From: Dehalococcoidia bacterium
GTDB taxonomy: Bacteria > Chloroflexota > Dehalococcoidia > UBA2979
Direction: 5' to 3'
Length of the DNA stretch: 64,000 bases
NCBI GenBank assembly: GCA_023228825.1
Contig: JALOAL010000010.1
Location: 46,909 to 110,908 of the forward strand
Below the pieces are notes generated by a model. The model was not told where the DNA came from, searched no databases, and saw only the letters and a list, made by a program, of their open reading frames with translations. Within the stretch, counting starts at the first letter, position 1. The number at the start of each line of letters is the position of its first letter. Shown one piece after another: positions 1 through 8,084 of this stretch. Position numbers and translations under genes: made by a program.

Positions 1-1
1 C

Positions 2-754
2 GCGATCCTCTGGGCCTTCCGCGTGGACGGGCGCGTCAACATCATGGCGTCCGCCTCGCTCGCGCAGTCGGCGGAGTTCTCGTTCCTGCTGGCCACGGTG
101 GGCGTCGGCCTGGGTGTGTTGACGGAGCACCAGTTCTCCACGCTGGTGGCGGGCGCCGCCCTCAGCGTGGTCGCCTCCCCCTGGGTGCTGGAGGGCTCGT
201 CCCGGCTGGGCCAGCGCGTGGAGCGGGCGGGAAACGACGACCTCAGGACCTCCGATCGTGACGAGGCCTCCCCCGACCTCTTCGGCCACGTGGTGATGTG
301 CGGCCACGGCCGCGTGGGGAGCGTGGTCACGGCCGCGCTGGCCAGCCAGGGCGTGCAGGTTGCGATCATCGACCAGGAGCCGCACACCGTCAGCGAACTG
401 CGCGACCAGGGTTACCTGAGCCTGATGGGGCGCGCGGACAACCCTCGTCTGCTGGAGCGCGCCGGCCTGAGCGACGCCGCGATCCTCGTGATTGCCGTGC
501 CGGACGTAGCCACCGTGCGTCGGGTGGTGCGCATGGCGCGCGAGATGAACCCGCACATCACTATCGTCTCCCGCACGCACACCGCCGAGGAACGCGACCA
601 CCTGGAGGCCAATGGCGTAGACGAGGCGGTGGTGGGTGAGACGGAACTGGCGCTGGAGATGGCGCGGTACGCCCTGCGCGTCCGCCGCGTGGACCCGGTA
701 CTGATCGAGGAGCACATCTCGGACGTCCGGCACTCCTCGGACGGTGCGGGTTAG
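2..754 (+). CDS. Kef-type cation/proton antiporter, C-terminal part (cut by window start)
   Basis: The reading frame is open from base 2, so the gene starts outside the window and about 250 residues are visible. The first 60 or so residues are hydrophobic, with the NIMASASLAQSAEFSFLL stretch typical of the last membrane helices of CPA2 (Kef/YbaL) antiporters. After a charged linker comes a TrkA-N (RCK) domain with the Rossmann motif GHGRVG and an acidic residue at the end of the second strand (IIDQEP), as expected for NAD(H) binding. The family exchanges K+ or Na+ for H+ across the inner membrane, gated by nucleotide binding to the RCK domain. The exact ion cannot be told from this part. Confidence 0.85.
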   Translation, partial: AILWAFRVDGRVNIMASASLAQSAEFSFLLATVGVGLGVLTEHQFSTLVAGAALSVVASPWVLEGSSRLGQRVERAGNDDLRTSDRDEASPDLFGHVVMCGHGRVGSVVTAALASQGVQVAIIDQEPHTVSELRDQGYLSLMGRADNPRLLERAGLSDAAILVIAVPDVATVRRVVRMAREMNPHITIVSRTHTAEERDHLEANGVDEAVVGETELALEMARYALRVRRVDPVLIEEHISDVRHSSDGAG

Positions 755-893
755 CGGTGCTCCGTCTCACACGCGGGCGGCGTGAGGAACTCGCATGCGG
801 GCCCGAAGGCACGGGCGCGGCGCCAGCCCCGGCGGGAAACCCTCAGAAAACAAAGAACCGACCGCTGGAGGCGGCCGGCGTCGAAAGCGGTTG

Positions 894-969
894 TGGTGCG
901 CCCGGGAGGATTCGAACCTCCGACCTCTGCCTCCGCAGGGCAGCGCTCTATCCCCTGAGCTACGAGCGC
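894..969 (-). tRNA. tRNA-Arg with anticodon GCG
   Basis: The minus strand folds as a complete cloverleaf: a 7-bp acceptor stem (GCGCTCG with CGGGCGC), a GCTC/GAGC D-stem, a CTGCC/GGCAG anticodon stem with loop CTGCGGA, and a GGAGG/CCTCC T-stem around TTCGAAT. The 3' ACCA is encoded. The anticodon is GCG, where most bacteria carry ACG (edited to ICG by TadA) for CGU/CGC/CGA. First of three clustered minus-strand tRNAs. Confidence 0.92.
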
Positions 970-1013
970 ACGATGTCCAATCGACCGTCTCTGGCCTGAC
1001 GGCCGCTGGATGA

Positions 1014-1100
1014 TGGTGCCGAAGGTGAGACTTGAACTCACACGGGCTTGCGCCCACTACGCCCTGAACGTAGCGCGTCTGCCAATTCCGCCACTTCGGC
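1014..1100 (-). tRNA. tRNA-Leu with anticodon CAG
   Basis: Class II tRNA on the minus strand. The acceptor stem is GCCGAAG/CTTCGGC, the anticodon stem CTACG/CGTAG encloses loop TTCAGGG (anticodon CAG, reads CUG), there is a long variable arm (TGGGCGCAAGCCCG), and the T-loop is TTCAAGT. The ACCA end is encoded. It lies 44 nt from the tRNA-Arg gene. Confidence 0.93.
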
Positions 1101-1122
1101 GCTGACTCTGTGGGCGGCTCGC

Positions 1123-1199
1123 TGGTGGGCGGTACTGGACTCGAACCAGTGACCTCCTGCGTGTGAAGCAGGCGCTCGTACCAACTGAGCTAACCGCCC
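1123..1199 (-). tRNA. tRNA-Val with anticodon CAC
   Basis: The acceptor stem GGGCGGT/ACCGCCC, a D-arm with AGCTCAGTTGGT, the anticodon stem CCTGC/GCAGG with loop TTCACAC (anticodon CAC, reads GUG), and a T-arm with TTCGAGT are all present on the minus strand. The ACCA end is encoded. It is the first gene of the Val-Leu-Arg tRNA cluster in the direction of transcription. Confidence 0.93.
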
Positions 1200-1348
1200 G
1201 TGCCGGGCCGTCCAGCGTCCCTATGGTAGGGCCGCGCAGGGACTCAGAACAAGCGCCCCGGCGTGCCCCCTCACCGACACGGCGGCGCAACATGCCGAGG
1301 CGCGCCGCGATGCTCCGATGGGGGCGTGCGCGGTGGTGCGGCGCCTGT

Positions 1349-2263
1349 CTACGGCGAGACGGCGAGGGCGGCGCCGGCCAGCCGAGCCAGGCGCTCCAGC
1401 GCGCGAATCTGGCCGTGCTGCAGGGCGTCCACCTCCGGGTGTGTGATACCCAGGGAGGCCACGCGTTCGCCCTCCGTGTCCGGCGCCGGGATCAGCGCGA
1501 AGGTGCGGATCGGCGGGTCGTACTCCATCGCCAGTCTGGTGCCAATGGTGTCCTGGTCCCGCATGTGCGGGATGTAGCACGTGCCCGGCATCTTCCAGCG
1601 TCGCGCCGCCTCGCCGGTCAGGCGCACCTGCCGCGTCCGAGGCCGCCCGTGGCCCAGCGGTTCCACCTCCAGCACGCCTCCCCGGCGCCACAGCAGCGCG
1701 CACGACGCCTGTCGAGGCACAAGCGTCCCGATCACCTCGCCCAGGCGCAGGGCGACCGCTGACGGCGGCAGACGGTGCCCCGCCACGGACTCCGCGAAGG
1801 CCAGCAGCGGCTCCAGGTCCGTGGCCCCGCTGGTGGCGGGAGGCGTGAAGGCGCCGCCCTGGTCCAGCGGTATCCCCACCGTGAGCACGCTCCAGCCCTC
1901 CGGCTGCTGGTGGAGCGGGATGTAGGACGCATGGAACCACAACTCTCGGCCGTTCGAGGCCCGGGCCCCGAGGACACGGTTGCGCTGCGGGATGCCGCTC
2001 ATGCGCGCCACCTGGGCGGGGTGCTCGGAGCGCGGGATCTCGTGGCCGGAGGTGTCGTAATAGCGCTGACCCGTGAGAAACGGGGCGCCTCGGACGTCGG
2101 AGTCCACGCCCAGGGCGTCGCCGTAGACCTCGCTGACCTGGACGAAGCGTCCGGCGCCATCACGGGTGGCAACGATCAGGCCGGAGTCCAGGAGCGCGGC
2201 GACGGTCTGTACCAGGGGATCGTTGCGGTCACGTTCGTTGACGAGCGATGAAAGTGACTGCAT
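1349..2263 (-). CDS. PAS-like sensor protein, downstream paralogue
   Basis: 304 residues from the ATG at 2263, chosen because it has a GGAAG ribosome site and matches the start of the upstream paralogue (both begin MQSL). The N-terminal ~130 residues look like a PAS fold: a DSGLIVATRDGAGRFVQVSEVYGDALG stretch followed by a hydrophobic core ending SVLTVGIPL. The C-terminal half contains LVPRQASCALLWRRGG and AMEYDPPIRTFALIPAP segments that look GAF-like. There is no kinase, GGDEF, HTH or transmembrane segment, so any output must come from partner binding. It is a clear tandem duplicate of the gene ending 79 bp upstream. The specific ligand is unknown and the family assignment is by fold-like pattern only. 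Confidence 0.6.
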   Translation of the reverse strand: MQSLSSLVNERDRNDPLVQTVAALLDSGLIVATRDGAGRFVQVSEVYGDALGVDSDVRGAPFLTGQRYYDTSGHEIPRSEHPAQVARMSGIPQRNRVLGARASNGRELWFHASYIPLHQQPEGWSVLTVGIPLDQGGAFTPPATSGATDLEPLLAFAESVAGHRLPPSAVALRLGEVIGTLVPRQASCALLWRRGGVLEVEPLGHGRPRTRQVRLTGEAARRWKMPGTCYIPHMRDQDTIGTRLAMEYDPPIRTFALIPAPDTEGERVASLGITHPEVDALQHGQIRALERLARLAGAALAVSP

Positions 2264-2342
2264 GGGGGTGCTTCCGAGGGCCGCGTCCTGTCTCCAGATC
2301 TTCGACGCCTCCCAGGCTTCCTGAAGGCAGCCGGCAGGACTG

Positions 2343-3314
2343 TCAGACTTCCGTCTCTGGCAGCCGCGGCAGTACCGGAGGGCAGGCCTGGGGCGCCACC
2401 AGCACCGGCCCGGAGAGGTGCGCAAGTTGCTCCAGGGCGCACCGCTGCGCAGTGCTCATGGCGTGCGGCACGGGCGCGGTCATGCTGATGGCGCCCACGC
2501 GGTGGCCGCAGCCGCCCATGATCGGTATCAGCGCATAGGAGCGGATGGGGTAGCCGAACTCGATCACCACGCGGTTGCCCAGCACGTCCGCGTCGCCCAT
2601 GGTGGGATTGTAGAACGTTTCGTGGGAGCGCCAGCGCATGGCGGACTCGCCCGTAAGCCGCATGGGCGGCGGCGGATCGGCATCGATGAAGCGCAGGATG
2701 GGCTTCACGTGCGTGTGCCCGTCCCGCACCATGACCAGGGAGATCGAGAGCGGGGAATCCACGATGGTCTCCACGGCCGGACGCAGGGCCTCGATGAGGG
2801 CGGCGTCGTCCAGGCGCTTGCCGGCGACGGCCAGCGCGTAGTCCAGCAGGGCGCGCTGGAACGGCTCCGCACCCGGCGTGGCACTGGTGGGCGGGTTGAA
2901 GATGGAGCGAGGCAGTGGCACGCCCACGGTGAGGACCTGCCAGCCGTCCTGGTCCCGCTGCAGGGGCATGTAGGAGTTGACCATCCACACCTCGTCCCCG
3001 TGTGCGGAGCGTGCGCCGCCCAGGGTCAGCCGTTGCGCCTCGCCGCTGAGGCGGGCCACGTAGGCAGGGTGCTCCATGCGCGTGATCGTCTTGCCGTCCG
3101 CATTCAGCAGTTCCACGCCGTCCGCGATCATCTTGCCGCGCGCGTCGAAGCCGTGGATACCGAGTTCCCGTCCGTACGTCTCGGAGAGTTCGACATAGCG
3201 CCCCGCGCCGTCGCGGGTGGTGACGATGAGCCCGGAGTCCAGCAGGGCGCGGATCACCTGCACGAGGTGGTCCCCGGGATCCGCGCGACGCATGAGCGAT
3301 GTGAGTGACTGCAT
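2343..3314 (-). CDS. PAS-like sensor protein, upstream paralogue
   Basis: 323 residues from the ATG at 3314. It shares the whole layout of the gene that follows: opening MQSL, a DSGLIVTTRDGAGRYVELSE block, a VLTVGVPL strand near residue 140 and an IEFGYPIRSYALIPI block near residue 240. Identity is uneven, highest in the N-terminal PAS-like part, as expected for an old tandem duplication. There is no signal peptide, membrane helix or catalytic output domain. A 12-bp inverted repeat lies 28 bp upstream of the start and may be its operator. Function is unknown; intracellular signal sensing is an inference from the fold. Confidence 0.6.
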   Translation of the reverse strand: MQSLTSLMRRADPGDHLVQVIRALLDSGLIVTTRDGAGRYVELSETYGRELGIHGFDARGKMIADGVELLNADGKTITRMEHPAYVARLSGEAQRLTLGGARSAHGDEVWMVNSYMPLQRDQDGWQVLTVGVPLPRSIFNPPTSATPGAEPFQRALLDYALAVAGKRLDDAALIEALRPAVETIVDSPLSISLVMVRDGHTHVKPILRFIDADPPPPMRLTGESAMRWRSHETFYNPTMGDADVLGNRVVIEFGYPIRSYALIPIMGGCGHRVGAISMTAPVPHAMSTAQRCALEQLAHLSGPVLVAPQACPPVLPRLPETEV

Positions 3315-3341
3315 AACGACATCATCGGCGGGAACGGCCGC

Positions 3342-3371
3342 GTTCACAGTTCTGTCAGAAGAATTGTGAAC
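3342..3371. promoter_or_regulatory. Inverted repeat upstream of the PAS-like pair
   Basis: Arms 3342-3353 and 3360-3371 are complementary over 11 of 12 bases (outer part GTTCACA/TGTGAAC) around a 6-nt centre. It lies 28 bp before the start of the first PAS-like gene, in a spot noticeably AT-richer than its surroundings. It could be a repressor site or a 5'-UTR hairpin; the sequence alone does not separate these. Confidence 0.45.
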
Positions 3372-3429
3372 TATTCCGCCACCGAACCGCACGATTCTGC
3401 CCCTGGACCCTGATCGAGCCTGATCGCAC

Positions 3430-3466
3430 AGAGCCCCGAGGCGGACCGCGTCTGCCTCGGGGCTCT
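3430..3466 (-). terminator. Hairpin downstream of the carboxyltransferase gene
   Basis: A perfect 13-bp GC-rich stem (AGAGCCCCGAGGC with its complement) with an 11-nt loop lies 24 bp after the stop codon of the carboxyltransferase gene. There is no U-tract on the minus strand, so termination may need Rho or the hairpin alone. Confidence 0.6.
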
Positions 3467-3489
3467 GATGTGGGCGTGCAGGAGTCCCG

Positions 3490-5028
3490 TTAGAGCGGGA
3501 TGTTCCCGTGCTTTTTCGGGTTCACCGGCACGGACTTGCTGCGCAGCAACTCCAGCGCGTGCGCGATCTTGATGCGCGTATCGCGCGGGTCGATCACGTC
3601 GTCGATGTAGCCCTTGGCGGCGGCGATGTAGGGGTGCTCCAGGCGCTCCCGGTACTCCTCCACCAGGCGCTTGCGCTCTTCCTCCGGGTCGTCGGCGGAC
3701 TGGATCTCTCGGCGGCTAATGATGTTCACCGCCTGAGATCCGGCCATGACGGCAATGGCGGCGTTGGGCCAGGCGTAGTTCACGTCCGCGCCCAGGTGCT
3801 TGGAGCCCATGGCGTCGTACGCGCCGCCAAAGGCCTTGCGGAGGATCACCGTGATCTTCGGCACGGTGGCGGCGGCGTAGGCGTACACCAACTTCGCGCC
3901 GTGGGAGATGATCCCGCCGTACTCCTGGGAGACGCCCGGCAGGAAGCCGGAGGTGTCCACCAGCGTCACCACGGGGATGTTGAAAGCGTCGCAGAAGCGC
4001 ACGAAGCGCGCGGCCTTCCGAGAGGAATCGATGTCCAGCACGCCGGCCAGGTAGAGCGGCTGGTTCGCCACCAAGCCCACCGGATGACCGCCCACGCGGG
4101 AGAAGCCCACCACGATGTTGGGCGCGAAGTACTCGTGGACCTCCATGAACTCGCCGTTGTCCACTACGCGCTCGATCACGTCGCGCACGTCGTACTGGAC
4201 GCCGGCATCAGAGGGCACCACGGAGAGCAGGTCGTCCAGGCGGCGGTCCACCGGGTCCCCGGTCTCCTCGAACGGCGGGTCGTCCATGTTGTTGGACGGC
4301 AGGTAGGAGATCAGGCGACGGACCTCCTCCAGGCAGTCGGTCTCGTCCGGGGAGGAGAAGTGCGCCACGCCTGACTTGGAGACGTGCGAGGTGGCGCCGC
4401 CCAGTTCCTCCACAGTGGTGATCTCGCCGGTGACGGAGGCGATCACGTCCGGGCCGGTGAGGAACATCTGGGAGGTCTTCTCCACCATGAAGATGAAGTC
4501 CGTGAGGGCGGGGGAGTAGACCGCGCCGCCGGCGCAGGGGCCCATGATCACGCTGATCTGAGGGATGACGCCGGAGGCCTGCACGTTGCGATAGAAGATG
4601 TCGCCGTAGCCGGCGAGCGAGGCCACACCCTCCTGGATGCGCGCGCCGCCGGAGTCGTTCAGGCCAATGACCGGCACGCCGGTCTTCATGGCCATGTCCA
4701 TCAACTTGGAGATCTTGGTGCCCACCACCTCGCCCAGGGAACCGCCGAAGACGGTGAAGTCTTGCGCGTAGATGCAGACGGTGCGGCCGCTGAGTTTGCC
4801 CCAGCCGGTCACCACGGCGTCGCCGTAGTAGCGGACGCCGTTGTCCTCCCAGTCATGGGCCAGCGCGTCGATCTCCTCGAAGGTGCCGGGGTCCAGGAGG
4901 GCGTCAATACGTTCGCGGGCGGTGAGTTTGCCGCGCTCGTGCTGGGCCTCAATGCGGTCCACGCCGCCACCCAGGCGAGCGCGCTCCTTGAGCGCCTGCA
5001 ATTGCTCGAGGCTCTCCTCGATCGCCAT
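3490..5028 (-). CDS. Acyl-CoA carboxylase, carboxyltransferase (beta) subunit
   Basis: 512 residues from the ATG at 5028, which has a GGGGGTGG ribosome site; this is the usual length for PccB/AccD-type subunits (510-530). It is a crotonase-fold protein with both carboxyltransferase halves: the acyl-CoA-binding half with GGARIQEG and a GPCAGGAVYSPALTDF oxyanion region, and the biotin-binding half with DTSGFLPG and KAFGGAYDAMGSKH. Proteins of this family move the carboxyl group from carboxybiotin to propionyl-CoA, acetyl-CoA or methylcrotonyl-CoA. The sequence is closest in style to propionyl-CoA carboxylase beta. No biotin carboxylase/carrier subunit is next to it, so the partner must be encoded elsewhere. 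Confidence 0.9.
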   Translation of the reverse strand: MAIEESLEQLQALKERARLGGGVDRIEAQHERGKLTARERIDALLDPGTFEEIDALAHDWEDNGVRYYGDAVVTGWGKLSGRTVCIYAQDFTVFGGSLGEVVGTKISKLMDMAMKTGVPVIGLNDSGGARIQEGVASLAGYGDIFYRNVQASGVIPQISVIMGPCAGGAVYSPALTDFIFMVEKTSQMFLTGPDVIASVTGEITTVEELGGATSHVSKSGVAHFSSPDETDCLEEVRRLISYLPSNNMDDPPFEETGDPVDRRLDDLLSVVPSDAGVQYDVRDVIERVVDNGEFMEVHEYFAPNIVVGFSRVGGHPVGLVANQPLYLAGVLDIDSSRKAARFVRFCDAFNIPVVTLVDTSGFLPGVSQEYGGIISHGAKLVYAYAAATVPKITVILRKAFGGAYDAMGSKHLGADVNYAWPNAAIAVMAGSQAVNIISRREIQSADDPEEERKRLVEEYRERLEHPYIAAAKGYIDDVIDPRDTRIKIAHALELLRSKSVPVNPKKHGNIPL

Positions 5029-5223
5029 GGGACCCACCCCCAGTCGTGCGGTATCGGAGTTGCGATTGTCGTATGTGAGCGCCATACAGCGGACTACACC
5101 GCTCGGCGTCCGGTGGTTCCCCACAGCGGCCCGTCATGGAGGGCCGCGCCCAGTATCAGTCGAACGCCGCGCTTCCGCCACCCACCACGGCTACCCACCG
5201 CAGCCAGGCAGTGGCGCCGAGGG

Positions 5224-5832
5224 CTATTGAGGGCGAGGGAGGCGCAGGACCTGGCCGATCTGCAGATCCGTGATCTCATCCTCGGTCATGTCGTTGGCGG
5301 TGGCCAGGTCCTCCACGGTGGTGTCGAACTGCAGGGCGATGCCGAAGGCAGTGTCGCCGGCCTCCACGGTGTAGGTGTCCACCCCGCTGGGCGCAGAGGG
5401 CGCAGAGGGCGCGGAGGAAGTGGGCGTGGCGGTGGCGCCCGGACCGCCGCCAGGGGCGGACGAACCGCGCGGGATGACCAGTTCCTGGCCGATAAAGATG
5501 TCCACACCGTCGATGTCGTTCGCCTGCTGGATGACCTCGATGCTCACTCCGAAGCGCGAGGCGATCGCCCCCAGGCTGTCGCCGGCCTCCACGACGTAGG
5601 TGGCCGCCCCCTCGGACGCCCCGCCGCCGCCGGGCGAGCCGTCTCCCGTCACGACGATGGGATCGGGCACACGCGCGAGTGGGGTGGCCGTGGGAGCGGG
5701 GGTGGAGGTGCCGCTGGAGCCCGGGGTGGCGGACGAATCCGAGTCGTCGTCTCCGCCGCAGGCGGCCAGCAGGAGTGCACCCGCGACCAGGGGGAGCAGT
5801 AAACCGCGAAGTGCAAACGTGCGAAGGCGCAT
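5224..5832 (-). CDS. Lipoprotein with two LysM domains
   Basis: 202 residues from the ATG at 5832, placed by a CAGGAGAA ribosome site 7 nt upstream. It has a charged N-terminus (MRLR), a hydrophobic core and a lipobox LLAAC, so it is probably anchored to the outer face of the membrane. A Ser/Thr/Pro-rich linker leads to two LysM modules of about 45 residues: one starting YVVEAGDSLGAIASRFGV, the other YTVEAGDTAFGIALQF near the C-terminus. LysM binds peptidoglycan or other GlcNAc polymers, so the protein may tether the membrane to the wall. No enzymatic domain is present. A TTGTGA-17-TAGGAT promoter lies just upstream. Confidence 0.85.
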   Translation of the reverse strand: MRLRTFALRGLLLPLVAGALLLAACGGDDDSDSSATPGSSGTSTPAPTATPLARVPDPIVVTGDGSPGGGGASEGAATYVVEAGDSLGAIASRFGVSIEVIQQANDIDGVDIFIGQELVIPRGSSAPGGGPGATATPTSSAPSAPSAPSGVDTYTVEAGDTAFGIALQFDTTVEDLATANDMTEDEITDLQIGQVLRLPRPQ

Positions 5833-5851
5833 TTGCGATTCTCCTGCGTTC

Positions 5852-5880
5852 ATCCTACCGGCGCGCGGAAGCCCTCACAA
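5852..5880 (-). promoter_or_regulatory. Promoter of the LysM lipoprotein gene
   Basis: On the minus strand TTGTGA (5875-5880) and TAGGAT (5852-5857) are separated by exactly 17 bp and sit 20 bp before the start codon of the LysM gene, leaving room for a short leader with the AGGAGAA ribosome site. The same TAGGAT hexamer recurs before tetR (47194-47199) and the CaiB fusion (41528-41533). Confidence 0.5.
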
Positions 5881-5908
5881 CCCGCCTCGCAACTGAACTG
5901 GCGGGCGG

Positions 5909-7372
5909 TCATGGTGCGGGCGCGGCCACCGGCAGCAGCGCGTCCAGCGCGGCGTCCACAGAGCGCAGGAACACCTCCAGCGCCGCCGGGTCAATGCGGT
6001 CCAGGCCGTCCCGCTCCGTGTGGATCGCCACGTCGTCACCGGAGTTGAACGTGACCGCCGGCACCCCCACGGCCGAGAACGACACGTGGTCAGAGGACGC
6101 GAACGGGGGGAACGTGCCCGCGCGTAGCACCGGCGGCGCCTGGGCCTCGCGTATGGCGTCCAGCACCGCCTCCGTCAGCGCGCTGTCACCGACGATGATC
6201 GGGCCGTCCAGGCGGCCGGCCATGTCCACGTTGAGCATGAAGCGGGCGGTGCCGGCCAGGTGCTCACGGACATAATTCTGCGACCCGAAGAGGCCCACCT
6301 CCTCCGCGCCGAAGGCGACGACGCAGAGGCCCGGGCGGGCGTTGACGCGTGCGAGTTCCAGCACCACGGCGGTGCCGCTGGCGTTGTCGTTGGCGCCGGG
6401 GCCCTGCGGCACGCTGTCGTAGTGCGCGCCCAGGTACCCCTGGCACGCCTGGCCGTCCACGGAGGCGACCACGTTCTGCGAGGTCCGCCGGTCCCGCCGC
6501 TCCTCCGCACGCACCGTGATCCGCCGACCCAGGGCTTCCTGCAACGCCTCGCGGCCGTCGCCGGCGACGGCCACCACGGGGATGCTCACCGAGAGACCGC
6601 CCAGCGATCCGCGGAAGGGGCCGTCCTCGTCGTTCACGATCACCACCGCCACCGCGCCGCCAGCCACCGCGGCCGTGACCTTCTCCCGGAACGTCACGCT
6701 CCCGCGGTCGAAGACCACCACCGCGCCGTCCAGGTGCGCCATGGCGAGGTCGCCCGGTTCTCCGATGCCGGCGAAGACCGCCAGGCCTCGCACCTCCGCG
6801 TTGGCGGAGCCCTGCATGGCGAAGGCGCGGAGGTTCGTGTCCCCCACGTCCACGGAGGACTCGTCCACGCTGGTCTCGAACTCGAACTCATCCACGGTCG
6901 TCTCGTAGCCGGCGTCGCGGAGGACGTCCGCGATGTAGTCCGCCGCTTCGCGTTCGCCCTGGGAACCGGCGGGGCGAGGGCCGACCGACTCCACGAGATA
7001 GCGAAGGTGGACCATGGCCACGTCGGAGTCCGGGGCCAGGTTCGCGGCCGCGAGGGGGGCGGGGCGGTCGCCGCGCTGGCCGTCGTCGTACTGCGCCTCG
7101 TTCGTCGCCTGCGTGGACTGCGGAGTGACGTCCGCACCGTCCGGGTCCGGCGTGACGGTGTCGAGGGCGCGCGGTGTGCGGGCGGGTGGGGCCTCGGTGG
7201 CCGCGGCCGTGACGGTCGCGACGAGGGTGGGTGAGCCCTCGGCCTCCTCGCCACAGCCCATGAGCAACGCGCCGAGGGCGACCGCGAGCGCGGCGACGAC
7301 CTGCGTGCGACGAGGGAGACGTGCCGGCCACTCGCGGGGCGGCGGTGACGCCTCGGGGCTCACGCTGCTCAC
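5909..7372 (-). CDS. M28-family zinc peptidase lipoprotein with PA domain
   Basis: 487 residues from a GTG at 7372, chosen because AGGAG lies 6 nt upstream; a longer frame has no ribosome site and would run into the preceding gene. The signal sequence ends in lipobox LLMGC, followed by a Thr/Pro-rich spacer. The middle has a protease-associated (PA) insert (AVVVFDRGSVTFREK). The C-terminal catalytic domain carries the M28 co-catalytic zinc set: GAHYDS, GANDNASG, FGAEEVGLFGS (general base and ligand), NVDMAG, and a late histidine in VAIHTERDGLD. The family contains aminopeptidases and glutamate carboxypeptidase-like enzymes acting outside the cell. The substrate cannot be told from sequence. 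Confidence 0.88.
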   Translation of the reverse strand: MSSVSPEASPPPREWPARLPRRTQVVAALAVALGALLMGCGEEAEGSPTLVATVTAAATEAPPARTPRALDTVTPDPDGADVTPQSTQATNEAQYDDGQRGDRPAPLAAANLAPDSDVAMVHLRYLVESVGPRPAGSQGEREAADYIADVLRDAGYETTVDEFEFETSVDESSVDVGDTNLRAFAMQGSANAEVRGLAVFAGIGEPGDLAMAHLDGAVVVFDRGSVTFREKVTAAVAGGAVAVVIVNDEDGPFRGSLGGLSVSIPVVAVAGDGREALQEALGRRITVRAEERRDRRTSQNVVASVDGQACQGYLGAHYDSVPQGPGANDNASGTAVVLELARVNARPGLCVVAFGAEEVGLFGSQNYVREHLAGTARFMLNVDMAGRLDGPIIVGDSALTEAVLDAIREAQAPPVLRAGTFPPFASSDHVSFSAVGVPAVTFNSGDDVAIHTERDGLDRIDPAALEVFLRSVDAALDALLPVAAPAP

Positions 7373-7424
7373 AGGCTGCTCCTGTGCGGGGTGGGAGCGC
7401 AGCGGCGAGAGGATGGTGGCGTGT

Positions 7425-7874
7425 TCAGCGTCGCGTGCGTGCGGTCCACCAGCGGCGGACGCGGTCACTCAGCGTGGGGCCGGCCTGGTACTGGATGGAG
7501 CGGCCTCGCCAGCGTTGTTCCACCGTTCGGCCACCGCCCCCGGTGCGCCCACGGGCGAGCAACAGCACTGCGAAGGCGCTGACGAATAGCACCACGCCGG
7601 CGACGAGGATCCAGGAGGACAGGAAGGCAGGCAGTCCGCGGCCGCGGAAGAAGAAGGCGAACAGGATCATGAGGAATGACAGCAGCATGATCTGGGAGAC
7701 GGAGACGCGGCCAACCTGGCGGGCCACGCCCTGCTGCCACCCGGCGATCGTGTTCGTGACGCGGTTCGTCTTGCGCTGTCGGGCGCGACGCATGCGCGAC
7801 TGCTGGTCCGGGAACTGCTCGATCTTGCCGAGGATCTCCTCGATCTCGCGTTCCAGTCGGTCGTTGTCAGCCAT
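7425..7874 (-). CDS. Small membrane protein of unknown function
   Basis: 149 residues. The N-terminus is acidic and helical (DRLEREIEEILGKIEQFPDQ), then comes a basic stretch, then two hydrophobic segments around residues 62-75 and 86-107 separated by a short RGRG turn, then an Arg-rich tail. It is probably a two-helix membrane hairpin protein with both ends in the cytoplasm (basic flanks). It ends 52 bp before the peptidase start and may be co-transcribed with it. I do not recognise a family. Similar short proteins accompany housekeeping genes in Chloroflexota, but no function follows. Confidence 0.65.
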   Translation of the reverse strand: MADNDRLEREIEEILGKIEQFPDQQSRMRRARQRKTNRVTNTIAGWQQGVARQVGRVSVSQIMLLSFLMILFAFFFRGRGLPAFLSSWILVAGVVLFVSAFAVLLLARGRTGGGGRTVEQRWRGRSIQYQAGPTLSDRVRRWWTARTRR

Positions 7875-8084
7875 GGGCGTACCCCGGGTACCGGTGGGGC
7901 CGGCTGGTCACCGGCACCTCGAGTATACGCATGCGGCAGCCGCGGGCCGGCACGTCAGCGATAACGTTCTGCAACACCTCCCACGGATACGCTCGCCGGA
8001 GGTGGCCCTGAGAGGGATATCTCGGCGAATCTGCCCTCGCGGCGGCGTCCTGCCGGAGCGCACACCCCGAGGCCCTGCGCGGGA

